Origin: Desulfobacterales bacterium
Lineage (GTDB): Bacteria; Desulfobacterota; Desulfobacteria; Desulfobacterales; JAIPEE01
Assembly: GCA_021737275.1 (NCBI GenBank)
Contig: JAIPEE010000014.1
Location: 1 to 64,000 of the forward strand
Direction: 5' to 3'
Length of the DNA stretch: 64,000 nt
The notes under the pieces were generated by a model. It did no database searches. It saw only the letters and a program-made list of their open reading frames with translations, and was not told where the DNA came from. Position 1 is the stretch's first letter. The number at the start of each line of letters is the position of its first letter. The position numbers and the translations under genes were made by a program. This document shows positions 47,645-56,898 of this stretch, piece after piece.

Positions 47645-47734
47645 TGGCAGTTTGTTCCTTTCAAAACCATGTTGTGTTTTACTTAAAAATCATTTTCCCG
47701 GAGAGCGTCTTTCCCGGTTGAAAACCAAGGGCTT

Positions 47735-49018
47735 TCAGGAGTCCTGCCACAAGATTTTGACCCGGGTCCCTTCCTCCGGCCAGCTCTCAAAGGCCAGCTT
47801 CCAACCGAATCGTTTGCACAACCTGCTGACAATGCTTAAGCCCAGACCGAAGCCCTGGCTTTTCTCTCCCTTGATATGAGGCAGTATCACTGAATCCAGT
47901 TTTTCTTGTTCAATACCCTTGCCTGTATCCCGGACTTCGATACATGCCTCTTCGATGGTAATGGTTATCGATCCCCGGGCTGTAAACTGGAAAGCATTGC
48001 GAATCAGATTGGAAACCGCAATATAAAGAATCTCCTCCCTGGCCCTGACGCATTTTTCATAACAGACATCTATGGCAACGGCGATATCCTTGTCTTCGAG
48101 CAGGTATTGATTGTCACGCACCGCTTTTCTTACCGCTGGTTCCACAGGACAGTCTTCCACAGGACCGCTCTCTTCCCTGGCAAGCCATAAAAAGGACTCT
48201 ATTGTGGTTTCCATATCAATAGCCGATCGTGAAATTCGTTTTAAGGGTTTTTTCAGTAATGGGTTATCCTCTATTTCCGGCTGCTGTTCCATGATCTCCA
48301 CAGCCCCTTTGATAATGGTCAGGGGTGTCCGCAGTTCGTGGCTGGCATCACGGGTAAACTCTTTTTCCCTCTGTATAAAAGTATTAATTCTGTTCATAGT
48401 CTTTTCGATGGTCCGGGTAAGCATCCCGATTTCATTGTCGGTATGTTTCCGGGAGAGTTGGGTTGGAATATTATCAGGGTTCAATTCCTTGATTTGCTCC
48501 ATCAGAGTAACCACCGGTGCATAGAGCATCCTTGAAATTATATACCCGATGATGATCCCCGGAACGAGCAGCAGGGCCAGGGAAATCATCAGAATTTCCC
48601 TGGGGTTGAGAGAAGTGTTCTCATGAAAAAATTCTTTGCCGTGGAAAAACATGAAATAGGTATCATCCGTATCCGGCAGTTCCATGATTCCTACATGGAC
48701 CGGTGGTCGGTTTTTCTGAAGATGGACAGAATGAACCCCCGGCGGCAGTTTTTTGACCATATCCTTAAAACGTTCGGGAACATTTTCAATTCCTTTGAAC
48801 ATATTGATATATTTGGAATGGGGTAAGGGGGTTGCCCGGTCTTTTTCATATTTGTACAAAAATGAATCCATTTCAGTATCAATGAGATTCATCACCATTC
48901 CTGACAGGCCCTTGCCCATAACAAAAAAGGTGATACCGGCATTGAGCGTAATGAGCAAAGATCCGAACAGTAGTATTCCAACGACGATTCTGAACCGGAT
49001 GCTGTGATAAAACTTCAT
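47735..49018 (-). CDS. membrane sensor histidine kinase of efflux operon
   Basis: 427 residues. Membrane helix about 10-33, periplasmic sensor to about 140, second helix about 142-163, HAMP-like region, His box SHELRTPLTIIKGAVE, ATPase boxes NAFQFT, VRDTGKGI, GFGLGLSIV. Last gene of the RND operon, five bases after its response regulator. The ligand is unknown; in similar operons it is a metal, drug or envelope stress signal. Confidence 0.9.
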   Translation of the reverse strand: MKFYHSIRFRIVVGILLFGSLLITLNAGITFFVMGKGLSGMVMNLIDTEMDSFLYKYEKDRATPLPHSKYINMFKGIENVPERFKDMVKKLPPGVHSVHLQKNRPPVHVGIMELPDTDDTYFMFFHGKEFFHENTSLNPREILMISLALLLVPGIIIGYIISRMLYAPVVTLMEQIKELNPDNIPTQLSRKHTDNEIGMLTRTIEKTMNRINTFIQREKEFTRDASHELRTPLTIIKGAVEIMEQQPEIEDNPLLKKPLKRISRSAIDMETTIESFLWLAREESGPVEDCPVEPAVRKAVRDNQYLLEDKDIAVAIDVCYEKCVRAREEILYIAVSNLIRNAFQFTARGSITITIEEACIEVRDTGKGIEQEKLDSVILPHIKGEKSQGFGLGLSIVSRLCKRFGWKLAFESWPEEGTRVKILWQDS

Positions 49019-49023
49019 ATTGT

Positions 49024-49701
49024 TTACTCCTTCAGCCTGAATCCGATACCGTGGACGGTTTCTATCATTGCATGGTCAAAGGGTTTGTCGATTTTTTTCC
49101 GTAATGTATACATATGACTTCTGAGAACATCACTGCCCGGCGGCATATCCCCCCACAAGCTGTTTTCCAAGTCTTTTCGAGAAACAACATTGGGGGCGGC
49201 TTTCATGAGCAGTTTTAGAATTGAGATACAGGTATTGTTCAAGTCAATGGTTTTTCCTTGGCGGGTAATTTCAAAGGTGCCAAGATCCATATGAAGATCG
49301 GCTACCACCAAAACCTTGTTATCTGGCTCCTTTCGCTTTGTAAGTGCCTTTATTCTAGCTTCGAGCTCTTTCAAGGCAAAGGGCTTGACCAGGTAGTCAT
49401 CGGCACCGGAATCAAAACCCAGAAGTTTGTCTTCCAAAGTATCTCTTGCGGTCAGCATGAGTACAGGCACCTTGTTTTCAGCCTCCTGGCGCAATTTCTG
49501 ACACAGGGTAATTCCATCCATACCCGGCAGCATGAGATCCAGAACAATGACATCGTAGTTATGGGTCAGGGCCAGGTGGAGGCCACCTATGCCGTCCATG
49601 GCAAAATCCAGAATATAGCCTTTTGGTTCCAGAAAATCGGTTATATTTTCCACGATGGCCTGATTATCCTCAATAATAAGAAGCCTGATTGCTGATTTCA
49701 T
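49024..49701 (-). CDS. OmpR-family response regulator
   Basis: 225 residues: receiver (phospho-Asp in VIVLDLMLPGMDG, Lys in YLVKPFALKELEARI), then a winged-helix DNA-binding domain (SRKDLENSLWG, DVLRSHMYTLRKKI, IETVHGIGFRL). It overlaps the preceding OMF gene by four bases. A likely target is its own operon. Confidence 0.92.
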   Translation of the reverse strand: MKSAIRLLIIEDNQAIVENITDFLEPKGYILDFAMDGIGGLHLALTHNYDVIVLDLMLPGMDGITLCQKLRQEAENKVPVLMLTARDTLEDKLLGFDSGADDYLVKPFALKELEARIKALTKRKEPDNKVLVVADLHMDLGTFEITRQGKTIDLNNTCISILKLLMKAAPNVVSRKDLENSLWGDMPPGSDVLRSHMYTLRKKIDKPFDHAMIETVHGIGFRLKE

Positions 49702-51080
49702 GATGATCCTTTCAGGGTCAGGTTAAAGTTTTTTCCAATATAATAGTTAAACTCTTCCAAAGCAAGGACAAGGGAGACCCGGGCAATAGCCAGTTCCCCC
49801 ATGGCGTTGACCAGATCATTCTGAGCCTCATTGAGCCGGACCAGAGATACCTGGCCGGCATTGTATTCTTTTTCAACCAGGTTCCGTGTGGTCTCAATCA
49901 GACCGGTGTTTTCTTCCTGAAGAACCAGTTGCTGCCGGGCAGTAGTAAAGTTCCGAGCCGAGGATCTGACATTGGACAACGCCTTTATTCTGGCATCCTC
50001 CAGATCATTTTGAAGCGCTCTCTTATCTGACAGGGCTTCCCTGACACGGGCTTTTGTTGCGCCGCCGGTAAAGAGATCAATATTGACATTGATTCCAACT
50101 GAAGCGCCCATATTATCTGTATCATCGAGGCTGTCCCCTGCGCTGGTACCGTATGCCCCTATTAAAGAAATAGTTGGGTAATGTTCAGCCTCTGCTATAT
50201 TTATTTTGGTGTCAGCGTCTTCAATAGCAAGAAATGCTTCTTTAAGATCAGGACGCTCAGAAAGCAGAGTTTCTATATCAGACTCCAGGGCCGGATCAAT
50301 GTACCGGCTGAGGTTTAAATCCGGCTTCTCAATATCAAGAGGTGATATGTCCATTCCTTCAGGAAGGCAGGCATCTTCATATCCCAGAAGAGCAGCAAGC
50401 CCGTGTATGGATTCATTGAGATCCTGTTGGGCACTTAAAAGAGAAGTTTTGGCTGAATTAACCTTTGTTTTAAAATTTAAGACATCACTGTAAGAACCGG
50501 TACCGGCTTTTTCCTTTGCAACGGCTTCACCTTCCTGATCCCGGTTGAAAGCCATGTCCGATTGAGCAATCTTAATATTTTCCCGTGCCAGTTGTACGCT
50601 TAAGAATGTTTGTGCCACGGACCAGGTCAAGAACCGTCTTGCCTCATCCTGCCCCGCCAGACTCATTTGCTCTCCAAGGGATGCAGACAGGTTTGAATAC
50701 TTCCTTGAAAACCCGTCGAACAGAACCTGGGTAGCAGAGAGCCGGCTGGTATACAGCGTCTCATCTGCTTCAGATCCGCTGTCCAGTGTATTTTCTGTAT
50801 AATCCCATCCTGCTGTAGCTGAAATGACAGGAAAAAAATCAGCCCTTGTCTGGGCAACAACTTCCCTGGCCTGATTGACCCGTTCCATTGCAGATGCCAG
50901 TGTCGGGCTGTTTTCCAATGCAATTTGTTTGGCCCGGACCAGGGTCAGGATTTCGGTCTGAGCAGCCCGATCAAGCACAGTGTTCTGGCCAGCCATAACA
51001 AGCCCACCTTGTTTTGGGACTACCGGCAATACCGCAAGTATAGTTAAAAAAATAATTATATGGGTGATATAACGCTTCAT
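49698..51080 (-). CDS. TolC-family outer-membrane efflux protein
   Basis: 460 residues, signal peptide about 1-31, then two OEP repeats forming the coiled outer-membrane channel (LALENSPTLASAMERVNQAREVVAQTR; TLLSERPDLKEAFLAIEDAD). It works with the adaptor and permease encoded just upstream. 15 bp after the permease gene. Confidence 0.9.
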   Translation of the reverse strand: MKRYITHIIIFLTILAVLPVVPKQGGLVMAGQNTVLDRAAQTEILTLVRAKQIALENSPTLASAMERVNQAREVVAQTRADFFPVISATAGWDYTENTLDSGSEADETLYTSRLSATQVLFDGFSRKYSNLSASLGEQMSLAGQDEARRFLTWSVAQTFLSVQLARENIKIAQSDMAFNRDQEGEAVAKEKAGTGSYSDVLNFKTKVNSAKTSLLSAQQDLNESIHGLAALLGYEDACLPEGMDISPLDIEKPDLNLSRYIDPALESDIETLLSERPDLKEAFLAIEDADTKINIAEAEHYPTISLIGAYGTSAGDSLDDTDNMGASVGINVNIDLFTGGATKARVREALSDKRALQNDLEDARIKALSNVRSSARNFTTARQQLVLQEENTGLIETTRNLVEKEYNAGQVSLVRLNEAQNDLVNAMGELAIARVSLVLALEEFNYYIGKNFNLTLKGSS

Positions 51081-51095
51081 GAAATCTCCTAATTG

Positions 51096-54000
51096 TTAAA
51101 CAGGCTGCAGTACAGGTTCAACACCGGAACTCCTTTTAAATGAAGGCTCAAGACTATGCCGGGAAATGTTTTTATTACCGGAAAAAAGAGCCAGTCCATA
51201 ACGGATATCATTGATAATAGTATAAAGACACGGCAATAGTATGAGAGTGAGAACTGTGGCAAAGGCCACGCCAAAAGCCAGGGAAATACCCATGGGAATC
51301 AATTGCTGGGCATGCTGACTGGTTTCAAGAATCAACGGCAAAAGCCCGCCAATAGTAGAAATTGAGGTTAACATCACTGCCCTGAAGCGTCTCAGGCCGC
51401 CCTGGAATAGTGCAGCAAAAAAATCCATCCCTTCTTCAAGGTTCATGTTCACCCGATCAATGAGGACAATGGCATCATTGACTACTACGCCGGTGAGTGC
51501 AACCATGCCGAATATGGATAACAAGGAAAGCATGTGGCCCATAATAAAGTGGCCCAGCACCGCGCCCAGCAGGCCAAAGGGAATGGTAAAAAGTACCAGT
51601 ACCGGTTGTATATAGGATCTGAACATAGTGGCAATGATCACAAACATGCCCATAATAGAAATGGGAATCCAGATATAAAGGTTGCCGAAAGATTCGGCCG
51701 ATCGTTTGGCATCTCCTTCCAGAACAATGCGAATATCAGGATATTGGGATTTCAATTTACTGAAAAGATCTTTTTCAAGGGTGGATGTAACCTCCCCGGC
51801 TACAATTTTTGCGGTATCCACCTTGGCGGACACCATGACCTGGCGATATCCATCTTTCCGGGTAATGGTTGAAAACCCTGGAGCATAGCTCATATCGGCA
51901 ATAGCGGACAGGGGTATCCAGGTGTCCTCACCGGTTTTTACCATGTAATCCTGAATGCTCGACCGACTCTGACGCTCGCTGGCGGACAGCCGTACATTTA
52001 CTTCAATTTCATCATTGCCCCGCTGTATTTTTACAGCCTCAGCACCGTAATAAGCGCCATACACCTGAGATGCGAGATCCGACAGGTTTAATCCCAGGTA
52101 TTCAGCCTCTTTTTTTAATTTAAATTTCAACTCATTTTTGCCCGGTGCATTATCAGAATAAACCTGAGATACCCCGTCTATGTTTTTGAGATGCTCTATA
52201 ACCCGGTCGGCTGCTGCTGAAATATCAGACAGGTTTTCCCCCTGGATACAAATTTCAATAGGCGCACCGGGAGGGCCGCTGTTGGAAGCACTGAAATCAA
52301 GGGTTTGAACACCGGGAATTTCACCGGTTGCCTCTTCCCATGCAAGAATAAAATCATCGGAATGGATATTGCTTTCCGCAGGGTCCAGTAAGGTAACCCG
52401 GACCCCGCCGATATGAGGAGAAGCGGAAGAACTGCTTCCCGCCTTTTCTCCCGGTTCCTGACCAATGGTGGCAAGTATCGTGGAAATCAGTGGTTTATCT
52501 GACATGGACGGGACTGTCTGTGCTGCTTGTTTTGCGGCTGCTTCCATGCGCGCTACCGCTTGTTGAGTAATACTGAAAGGAGTTCCTTCGGGAAATGCCA
52601 CAGATGCCGCAATAATACTGGAAGCCTGCTTGGGAAAAACATTGAATTTAATCGCTCCGCCGGCCACAAGGCCGGCACATAACAGGAAAACGGCAATACA
52701 GACACTTAAAAAAAGATAACGGAATGTAACGCATCGTTTCAGGACAGGAAGATAGATCTTTTCGGCAAACCACTCCATGCTGTATACAGTAAAATTGTGT
52801 AATTTTTCAATAGCACCCAGTATTTTGTTTCTTTTAACTGCAGACTGGCAGCAGTCTTTTAAGTCTGATAAATGGGCGGGAAGCATTACCATACACTCGA
52901 CCAGCGAAATGACCAGGCAGGCGATTACAGCCGTGGGCAGTGCCACGATAAACTTTCCCATCATGCCGTCAATATTATAAAGGGGGAAAAAAGCCACAAT
53001 GGTGGTCATAACGGCAGCGAGAACCGGCAGCCCCACTTCCGATACACCTTTTACAACTGCATCCAGCGGAGAGGCCCCGTTTTTCCGGTGAAAAAAGATG
53101 GACTCCCCAACGACAATGGCATCATCAGCAACAATTCCCAAAACCATGATCAACCCGAAAAGAGTGATTTTGTTAAGGGTGATCCCGGCAAAATGAACAA
53201 TGGCAAGTCCGCCAAGCAGCGATACAGGAATACCCATACCGGCCCAGAATGATATTTTGGTATCCATAAACAACCAGAGCAGGGCAAACACAAACACAAG
53301 TCCCATAACGGCGTTTGAAAAAAGCGTCTCCAGGTTGGCCCGGGTGGTTTCAGTATTATCAGACAGTATGATAACTTCTGATCCCTTGGGAAGATCGCTG
53401 TTTATCTCTTCCTGATACTGACGAACTCGGTCCGCGATTTTGATCGTATCCTCATCACCGGCCAACACATTGAGAAGAACGGCAGGAGAACCGTTGGCCC
53501 GTATAGACAGGTTGTTTTCCGTAAAACCGTCAATAATTTCTGCGATATCATTCAGATAGAGAGTCTCACCGCCTTTTCCACTGATAATTTTTATTTCTGC
53601 AAAATCATCGCCTGTATATTTTCTGCCAATGGTCCGCAGGCGAATCTCCTGATCCTGGGTTTTGATGGTGCCGCCTGACTGGTTCAGACTACTTTTAGCT
53701 ATTATATCCGAAACCTCATCTATAGTGAGATTGTACTTCAAAAGGTTGGCCTGGGGTATTTCTACTGAAATTTCATATGATCTTGTTCCGGACAGATTAA
53801 CCTGACTCACACCGGGCAAGCGCTGGATCTCTTTTTTAACCGTATCAGCCCACTCCTTTAGCCTTGCTTCCGGCATCTGACTGATCAGGGCCAGGCTTAT
53901 CACAGCCTTCTGGATCTGGGGCCTGACAATTGATGGATTTTCCGCATCTTCAGGAAAAGTAGTAATACTGTCTACCTCGTTACTAACCCGATCCAGGAGC

Positions 54001-54314
54001 TGATCCGGGTCATAGCCATCCGTCACTGTTATCACGGTAAGGGAACTGCCTTCTGAAGAAGAAGAGGTGTATTCGTCAATACCTTCCAGGCCGTCTATAG
54101 CATCTTCGATTTTTCGTGAAATACCCTCCTCAACCTCTTCCGGGTCTGCTCCGGGATAGACTACGCTTATAGTGATGGTATCCATCTGCATATCCGGCAT
54201 ATCTTCCCTGATCATGACAAAGGATGAAAGGATTCCTGCCATAAGAACGGTTATCATTAGCAGGTTGGCAAAAACCCTGTTCCGGGCAAACGCCCTTATG
54301 ATTTTATTCATCAT
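51096..54314 (-). CDS. RND-family efflux permease
   Basis: 1072 residues, AcrB-type inner-membrane transporter. First helix near 13-31, large periplasmic loops after helices 1 and 7, proton-relay residues in ADDAIVVGES of helix 4. It has no CusA-type metal signature that I can see, so the substrate may be organic. The C-terminal approximately 30 residues are extra. It overlaps the adaptor gene by four bases. Confidence 0.93.
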   Translation of the reverse strand: MMNKIIRAFARNRVFANLLMITVLMAGILSSFVMIREDMPDMQMDTITISVVYPGADPEEVEEGISRKIEDAIDGLEGIDEYTSSSSEGSSLTVITVTDGYDPDQLLDRVSNEVDSITTFPEDAENPSIVRPQIQKAVISLALISQMPEARLKEWADTVKKEIQRLPGVSQVNLSGTRSYEISVEIPQANLLKYNLTIDEVSDIIAKSSLNQSGGTIKTQDQEIRLRTIGRKYTGDDFAEIKIISGKGGETLYLNDIAEIIDGFTENNLSIRANGSPAVLLNVLAGDEDTIKIADRVRQYQEEINSDLPKGSEVIILSDNTETTRANLETLFSNAVMGLVFVFALLWLFMDTKISFWAGMGIPVSLLGGLAIVHFAGITLNKITLFGLIMVLGIVADDAIVVGESIFFHRKNGASPLDAVVKGVSEVGLPVLAAVMTTIVAFFPLYNIDGMMGKFIVALPTAVIACLVISLVECMVMLPAHLSDLKDCCQSAVKRNKILGAIEKLHNFTVYSMEWFAEKIYLPVLKRCVTFRYLFLSVCIAVFLLCAGLVAGGAIKFNVFPKQASSIIAASVAFPEGTPFSITQQAVARMEAAAKQAAQTVPSMSDKPLISTILATIGQEPGEKAGSSSSASPHIGGVRVTLLDPAESNIHSDDFILAWEEATGEIPGVQTLDFSASNSGPPGAPIEICIQGENLSDISAAADRVIEHLKNIDGVSQVYSDNAPGKNELKFKLKKEAEYLGLNLSDLASQVYGAYYGAEAVKIQRGNDEIEVNVRLSASERQSRSSIQDYMVKTGEDTWIPLSAIADMSYAPGFSTITRKDGYRQVMVSAKVDTAKIVAGEVTSTLEKDLFSKLKSQYPDIRIVLEGDAKRSAESFGNLYIWIPISIMGMFVIIATMFRSYIQPVLVLFTIPFGLLGAVLGHFIMGHMLSLLSIFGMVALTGVVVNDAIVLIDRVNMNLEEGMDFFAALFQGGLRRFRAVMLTSISTIGGLLPLILETSQHAQQLIPMGISLAFGVAFATVLTLILLPCLYTIINDIRYGLALFSGNKNISRHSLEPSFKRSSGVEPVLQPV

Positions 54315-55681
54315 GCTTCTCCTGCATTGGCTGTAGCCGCATTTAACACCGTTTGCCCATCAGAATTTATAATATCCAGAGCTGTATTTTCAATGGGATT
54401 AGCCAGCGTTGTGGTAATGATCTGATCCCGGGATTGAAACTCTCCCGAGACATAGACATGATCACCGTCTTCCATAATTTTGTTAACGGGCAGGATTTTC
54501 AATTTTTGATCCCTGACAAGATAGACCGTATTGTCCGAGTTGAAAATGGATGCCGGAATCTTTACCGTATCCTTTAGCGCTTTTCCTTTAAAAAAGACCT
54601 TGCAAAACATGCCGTCCATAAGGGATAAGGAGATCCCGGTGTTGCCGATATCTTCCTGAATTACCCTGACGGCAATCCAGATAGTTCTGGAATTGGAATC
54701 ATATTTTACTACCCGGTGAAGCGTGGCCGGAAAATCGGCAAAAACATTTCCGGTAACCGTTTCCACCCGGCACTCAATTTGTTGTAAGCTGGTAAGGGGA
54801 CTTGCCTCTTCCTGTCCCCCCTGCAGGCCCAAAAATTCAAAAGCATCCTTGTCGCTTAAGGGAACCTGAATTTCAAGGGTCCGGTCATCCGCCAGGATGA
54901 GCGCAAGTGTACCGGTAGTAATATAAGTGCCTGTTTCAATAGACGCCTCTTTGATCCGGCCGGAAAAAGGGGCTGTGACTATACATCGTTTTACATTTAA
55001 CCGGGCAGTTTTCAGATCGGATTTCGCATCAGCCAGGTTGTTTTGGGCCTCAGCGATTTGCAAGGGATAAAGGTCTATAGTTTTTTCAAGACTCTTTTCC
55101 GTGTCCAGAAGAGAATTGTAACTTTGCTCGGCCTCTTCCACTGCAGACAGGGTGCCGACCCGGTCATTTTCATAGAGGGTCTTAAGTCTTGAAAACTCTG
55201 ATTTTGCAAGCGCTGTGTTCTGTTTGACCGCGGTAAGGCGCCCCTGGTCCTTTTCACAGGAAACCTTGAACTGTTCAATCTGATTTTCCTGAAGCCTGAC
55301 CCGAATTTCAGCCTTTTCCGCATCGATCTCATAATCGGTAGCATCGATTTTAAAAAGGGTATCTCCCTTTTTAACTATTCCGCCCTCGTCAAGCACGATG
55401 TGTTTTTCAATGATTCTGCCGGAAACCTGGGGGCTTATCTCAGTAATATAAACAGGGTTGGCCTGGCCATATCCGGTCACAGAAACAGGGATATCCTCTT
55501 CTACCGCCGGTATGGTCGTCACAGACATTTTTTTTATGATTGTTTCTTTTCGGTCTGGTTCTTTTTTGGAAGCGGCCAGGCTATTCATCCCGGTGATGCC
55601 AAAAGCAATGACCAGAAAACAAGCCACGGTTATAAACAAGCTTTTTCTGGAAAGTTTTAAATTTTTTATTTTTATATGCAT
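54311..55681 (-). CDS. periplasmic adaptor protein of RND pump
   Basis: About 456 residues: N-terminal anchor, lipoyl/barrel-sandwich halves, long coiled-coil hairpin (about 110-215), beta-barrel. HlyD/MFP family (GRIKEASIETGTYITTGTLAL). ATG at 55681 has AAGGAG eight bases upstream; the track GTG at 55690 is inside that site. First gene of a five-gene operon ending with its two-component system. Confidence 0.9.
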   Translation of the reverse strand: MHIKIKNLKLSRKSLFITVACFLVIAFGITGMNSLAASKKEPDRKETIIKKMSVTTIPAVEEDIPVSVTGYGQANPVYITEISPQVSGRIIEKHIVLDEGGIVKKGDTLFKIDATDYEIDAEKAEIRVRLQENQIEQFKVSCEKDQGRLTAVKQNTALAKSEFSRLKTLYENDRVGTLSAVEEAEQSYNSLLDTEKSLEKTIDLYPLQIAEAQNNLADAKSDLKTARLNVKRCIVTAPFSGRIKEASIETGTYITTGTLALILADDRTLEIQVPLSDKDAFEFLGLQGGQEEASPLTSLQQIECRVETVTGNVFADFPATLHRVVKYDSNSRTIWIAVRVIQEDIGNTGISLSLMDGMFCKVFFKGKALKDTVKIPASIFNSDNTVYLVRDQKLKILPVNKIMEDGDHVYVSGEFQSRDQIITTTLANPIENTALDIINSDGQTVLNAATANAGEA

Positions 55682-56012
55682 TGGTTGCACTCCTTTTCAG
55701 TTTCCTTGTTTTAAAATTTAGGAAAGAGTGCATGAACCGAACGTGAAATTAATGTAAAAAAAATGTGAATTCTCAAAAATCCGGATCACTTTTAGAAGGG
55801 AACTTTCTGTTAAAAATGAAGATGAGTTGAGCATACTTCTGGTAATTATGATCCTGCGCCGATGCTTGAATCAACACTTTCGATCCGATTCTGACAAATT
55901 GACTGAGTTATCAGGATATAAACTTTATAAGCAGTAGTTTCTTTACTCAAATAGCCTTTAAAGGTAGTAACGGCAAACAAAACAGTCCGTCTGCAGGTTT
56001 TGGCCAGGGTTC
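55682..56012 (-). other. 331-bp spacer between efflux operon and regulator gene
   Basis: No gene. The part next to the adaptor gene contains a direct repeat GTGAA (plus strand) at 55743-55747 and 55765-55769, a 22-bp period. This suits an OmpR-type regulator and points to autoregulation of the operon. Nothing else is recognisable. Confidence 0.4.
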
Positions 56013-56513
56013 TTATTTATACTGCTCTACACAACGTTCAATGCAACGCATACATTTTTTTTCATCCGCATTGTTTGTTGAGCAAAAACTGATAAATTCC
56101 TGAATCCAGTCCGCACCGGCCCTGGGACATTTATCAATAAAATCAATAAAATTAACCAGCATATTAACAGTAGCCTTGTCCATGGCATGTTCCATTCGGC
56201 AGGCAGTTGCATCTGCTTTTCCATCTTCAATCTGCAATATGCGAAAGAGAAAATCCTTGATTACGGTATGGCGCCTCATGATTTCGCGGGCAATTTTTTC
56301 CCCATCAGGTGTCAACGTAATATACCCATACGGTTCATAGTTGATGAGGCCTTTTTGGGAAAGGTTCTTCAGCATGCCTGTGACAGAGCCTCTCGTTATA
56401 TTCATTCTTTCCGCAATATCTTTTGATCTCGCTACTTTATGTGCGTTTTGCAGGTCAAGTATGATTTCTAAGTAATCTTCTATGCTTTCAGATAATTCAT
56501 TTTCGATATGCAT
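56013..56513 (-). CDS. DtxR/MntR-family metal-dependent repressor
   Basis: 166 residues. N-terminal winged helix (SIEDYLEIILDLQ, RSKDIAERMNITRGSVTGMLKNL), then the dimerisation/metal region (EHAMDK, with preceding HTVIKDFL). The C-terminus is extended with several Cys (CSTNNADEKKCMRCIERC), unlike short MntR proteins; these might bind a metal or Fe-S cluster. It is divergent from feoA and separated by a DtxR-box-like operator, so it probably controls iron uptake. Confidence 0.85.
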   Translation of the reverse strand: MHIENELSESIEDYLEIILDLQNAHKVARSKDIAERMNITRGSVTGMLKNLSQKGLINYEPYGYITLTPDGEKIAREIMRRHTVIKDFLFRILQIEDGKADATACRMEHAMDKATVNMLVNFIDFIDKCPRAGADWIQEFISFCSTNNADEKKCMRCIERCVEQYK

Positions 56514-56599
56514 TCCACCTCCTGTTTACAAAATTATATAATAATACAGCATACAAATTAAGTCAAAGCGTTAAATGTTATAAATTCCTAAAAAAGTTG

Positions 56600-56628
56600 T
56601 TGACATCTTATTTTGTTTGTCTTACCTA
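56600..56628 (+). promoter_or_regulatory. feoAB promoter
   Basis: Perfect TTGACA at 56600-56605, 17-bp spacer, TACCTA as minus 10. It overlaps the DtxR-like box, consistent with repression under iron sufficiency. Confidence 0.6.
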
Positions 56629-56629
56629 A
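56611..56629. promoter_or_regulatory. DtxR-box-like operator
   Basis: TTTTGTTTGTCTTACCTAA matches the DtxR/IdeR consensus TTAGGTWAGSCTWACCTAA at 15 of 19 positions by eye, with a perfect right half CTTACCTAA. It overlaps the feo promoter. A wider inverted repeat TTGTTTGT/ACAAACAA frames 56613-56647. Confidence 0.65.
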
Positions 56630-56663
56630 CATCGGCATAACAAACAAGAAAGGAATTTTAAAA

Positions 56664-56897
56664 ATGCCGAAAATAAAAATGCGACAGATGGAGTCTAACC
56701 AATCAGGAACAATTTCAGCAGTGAAAGCAGGTGGGGAGCTGGGCAGAAGGCTCCGTGATATGGGGTTGCTGCCGGGCTCAGATATTACAATTCAGGGCAG
56801 AGCCCCTCTCAAGGATCCTGTTGCGTTAAGAATCAAGGGTTTTACACTGACCCTCAGAAATAATGAAGCAGAATTTATTGAAGTGGAGGTTAATTAA
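56664..56897 (+). CDS. feoA: ferrous iron transport protein FeoA
   Basis: 77 residues, SH3-like domain that supports FeoB. Contains LGRRLRDMGLLPGSDITIQG and DPVALRIKGFTLTLR, typical of FeoA. ATG at 56664 behind AAGAAAGGA; the track start at 56613 lies in the promoter. Followed by feoB after one base. Confidence 0.92.
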   Translation: MPKIKMRQMESNQSGTISAVKAGGELGRRLRDMGLLPGSDITIQGRAPLKDPVALRIKGFTLTLRNNEAEFIEVEVN

Positions 56898-56898
56898 A

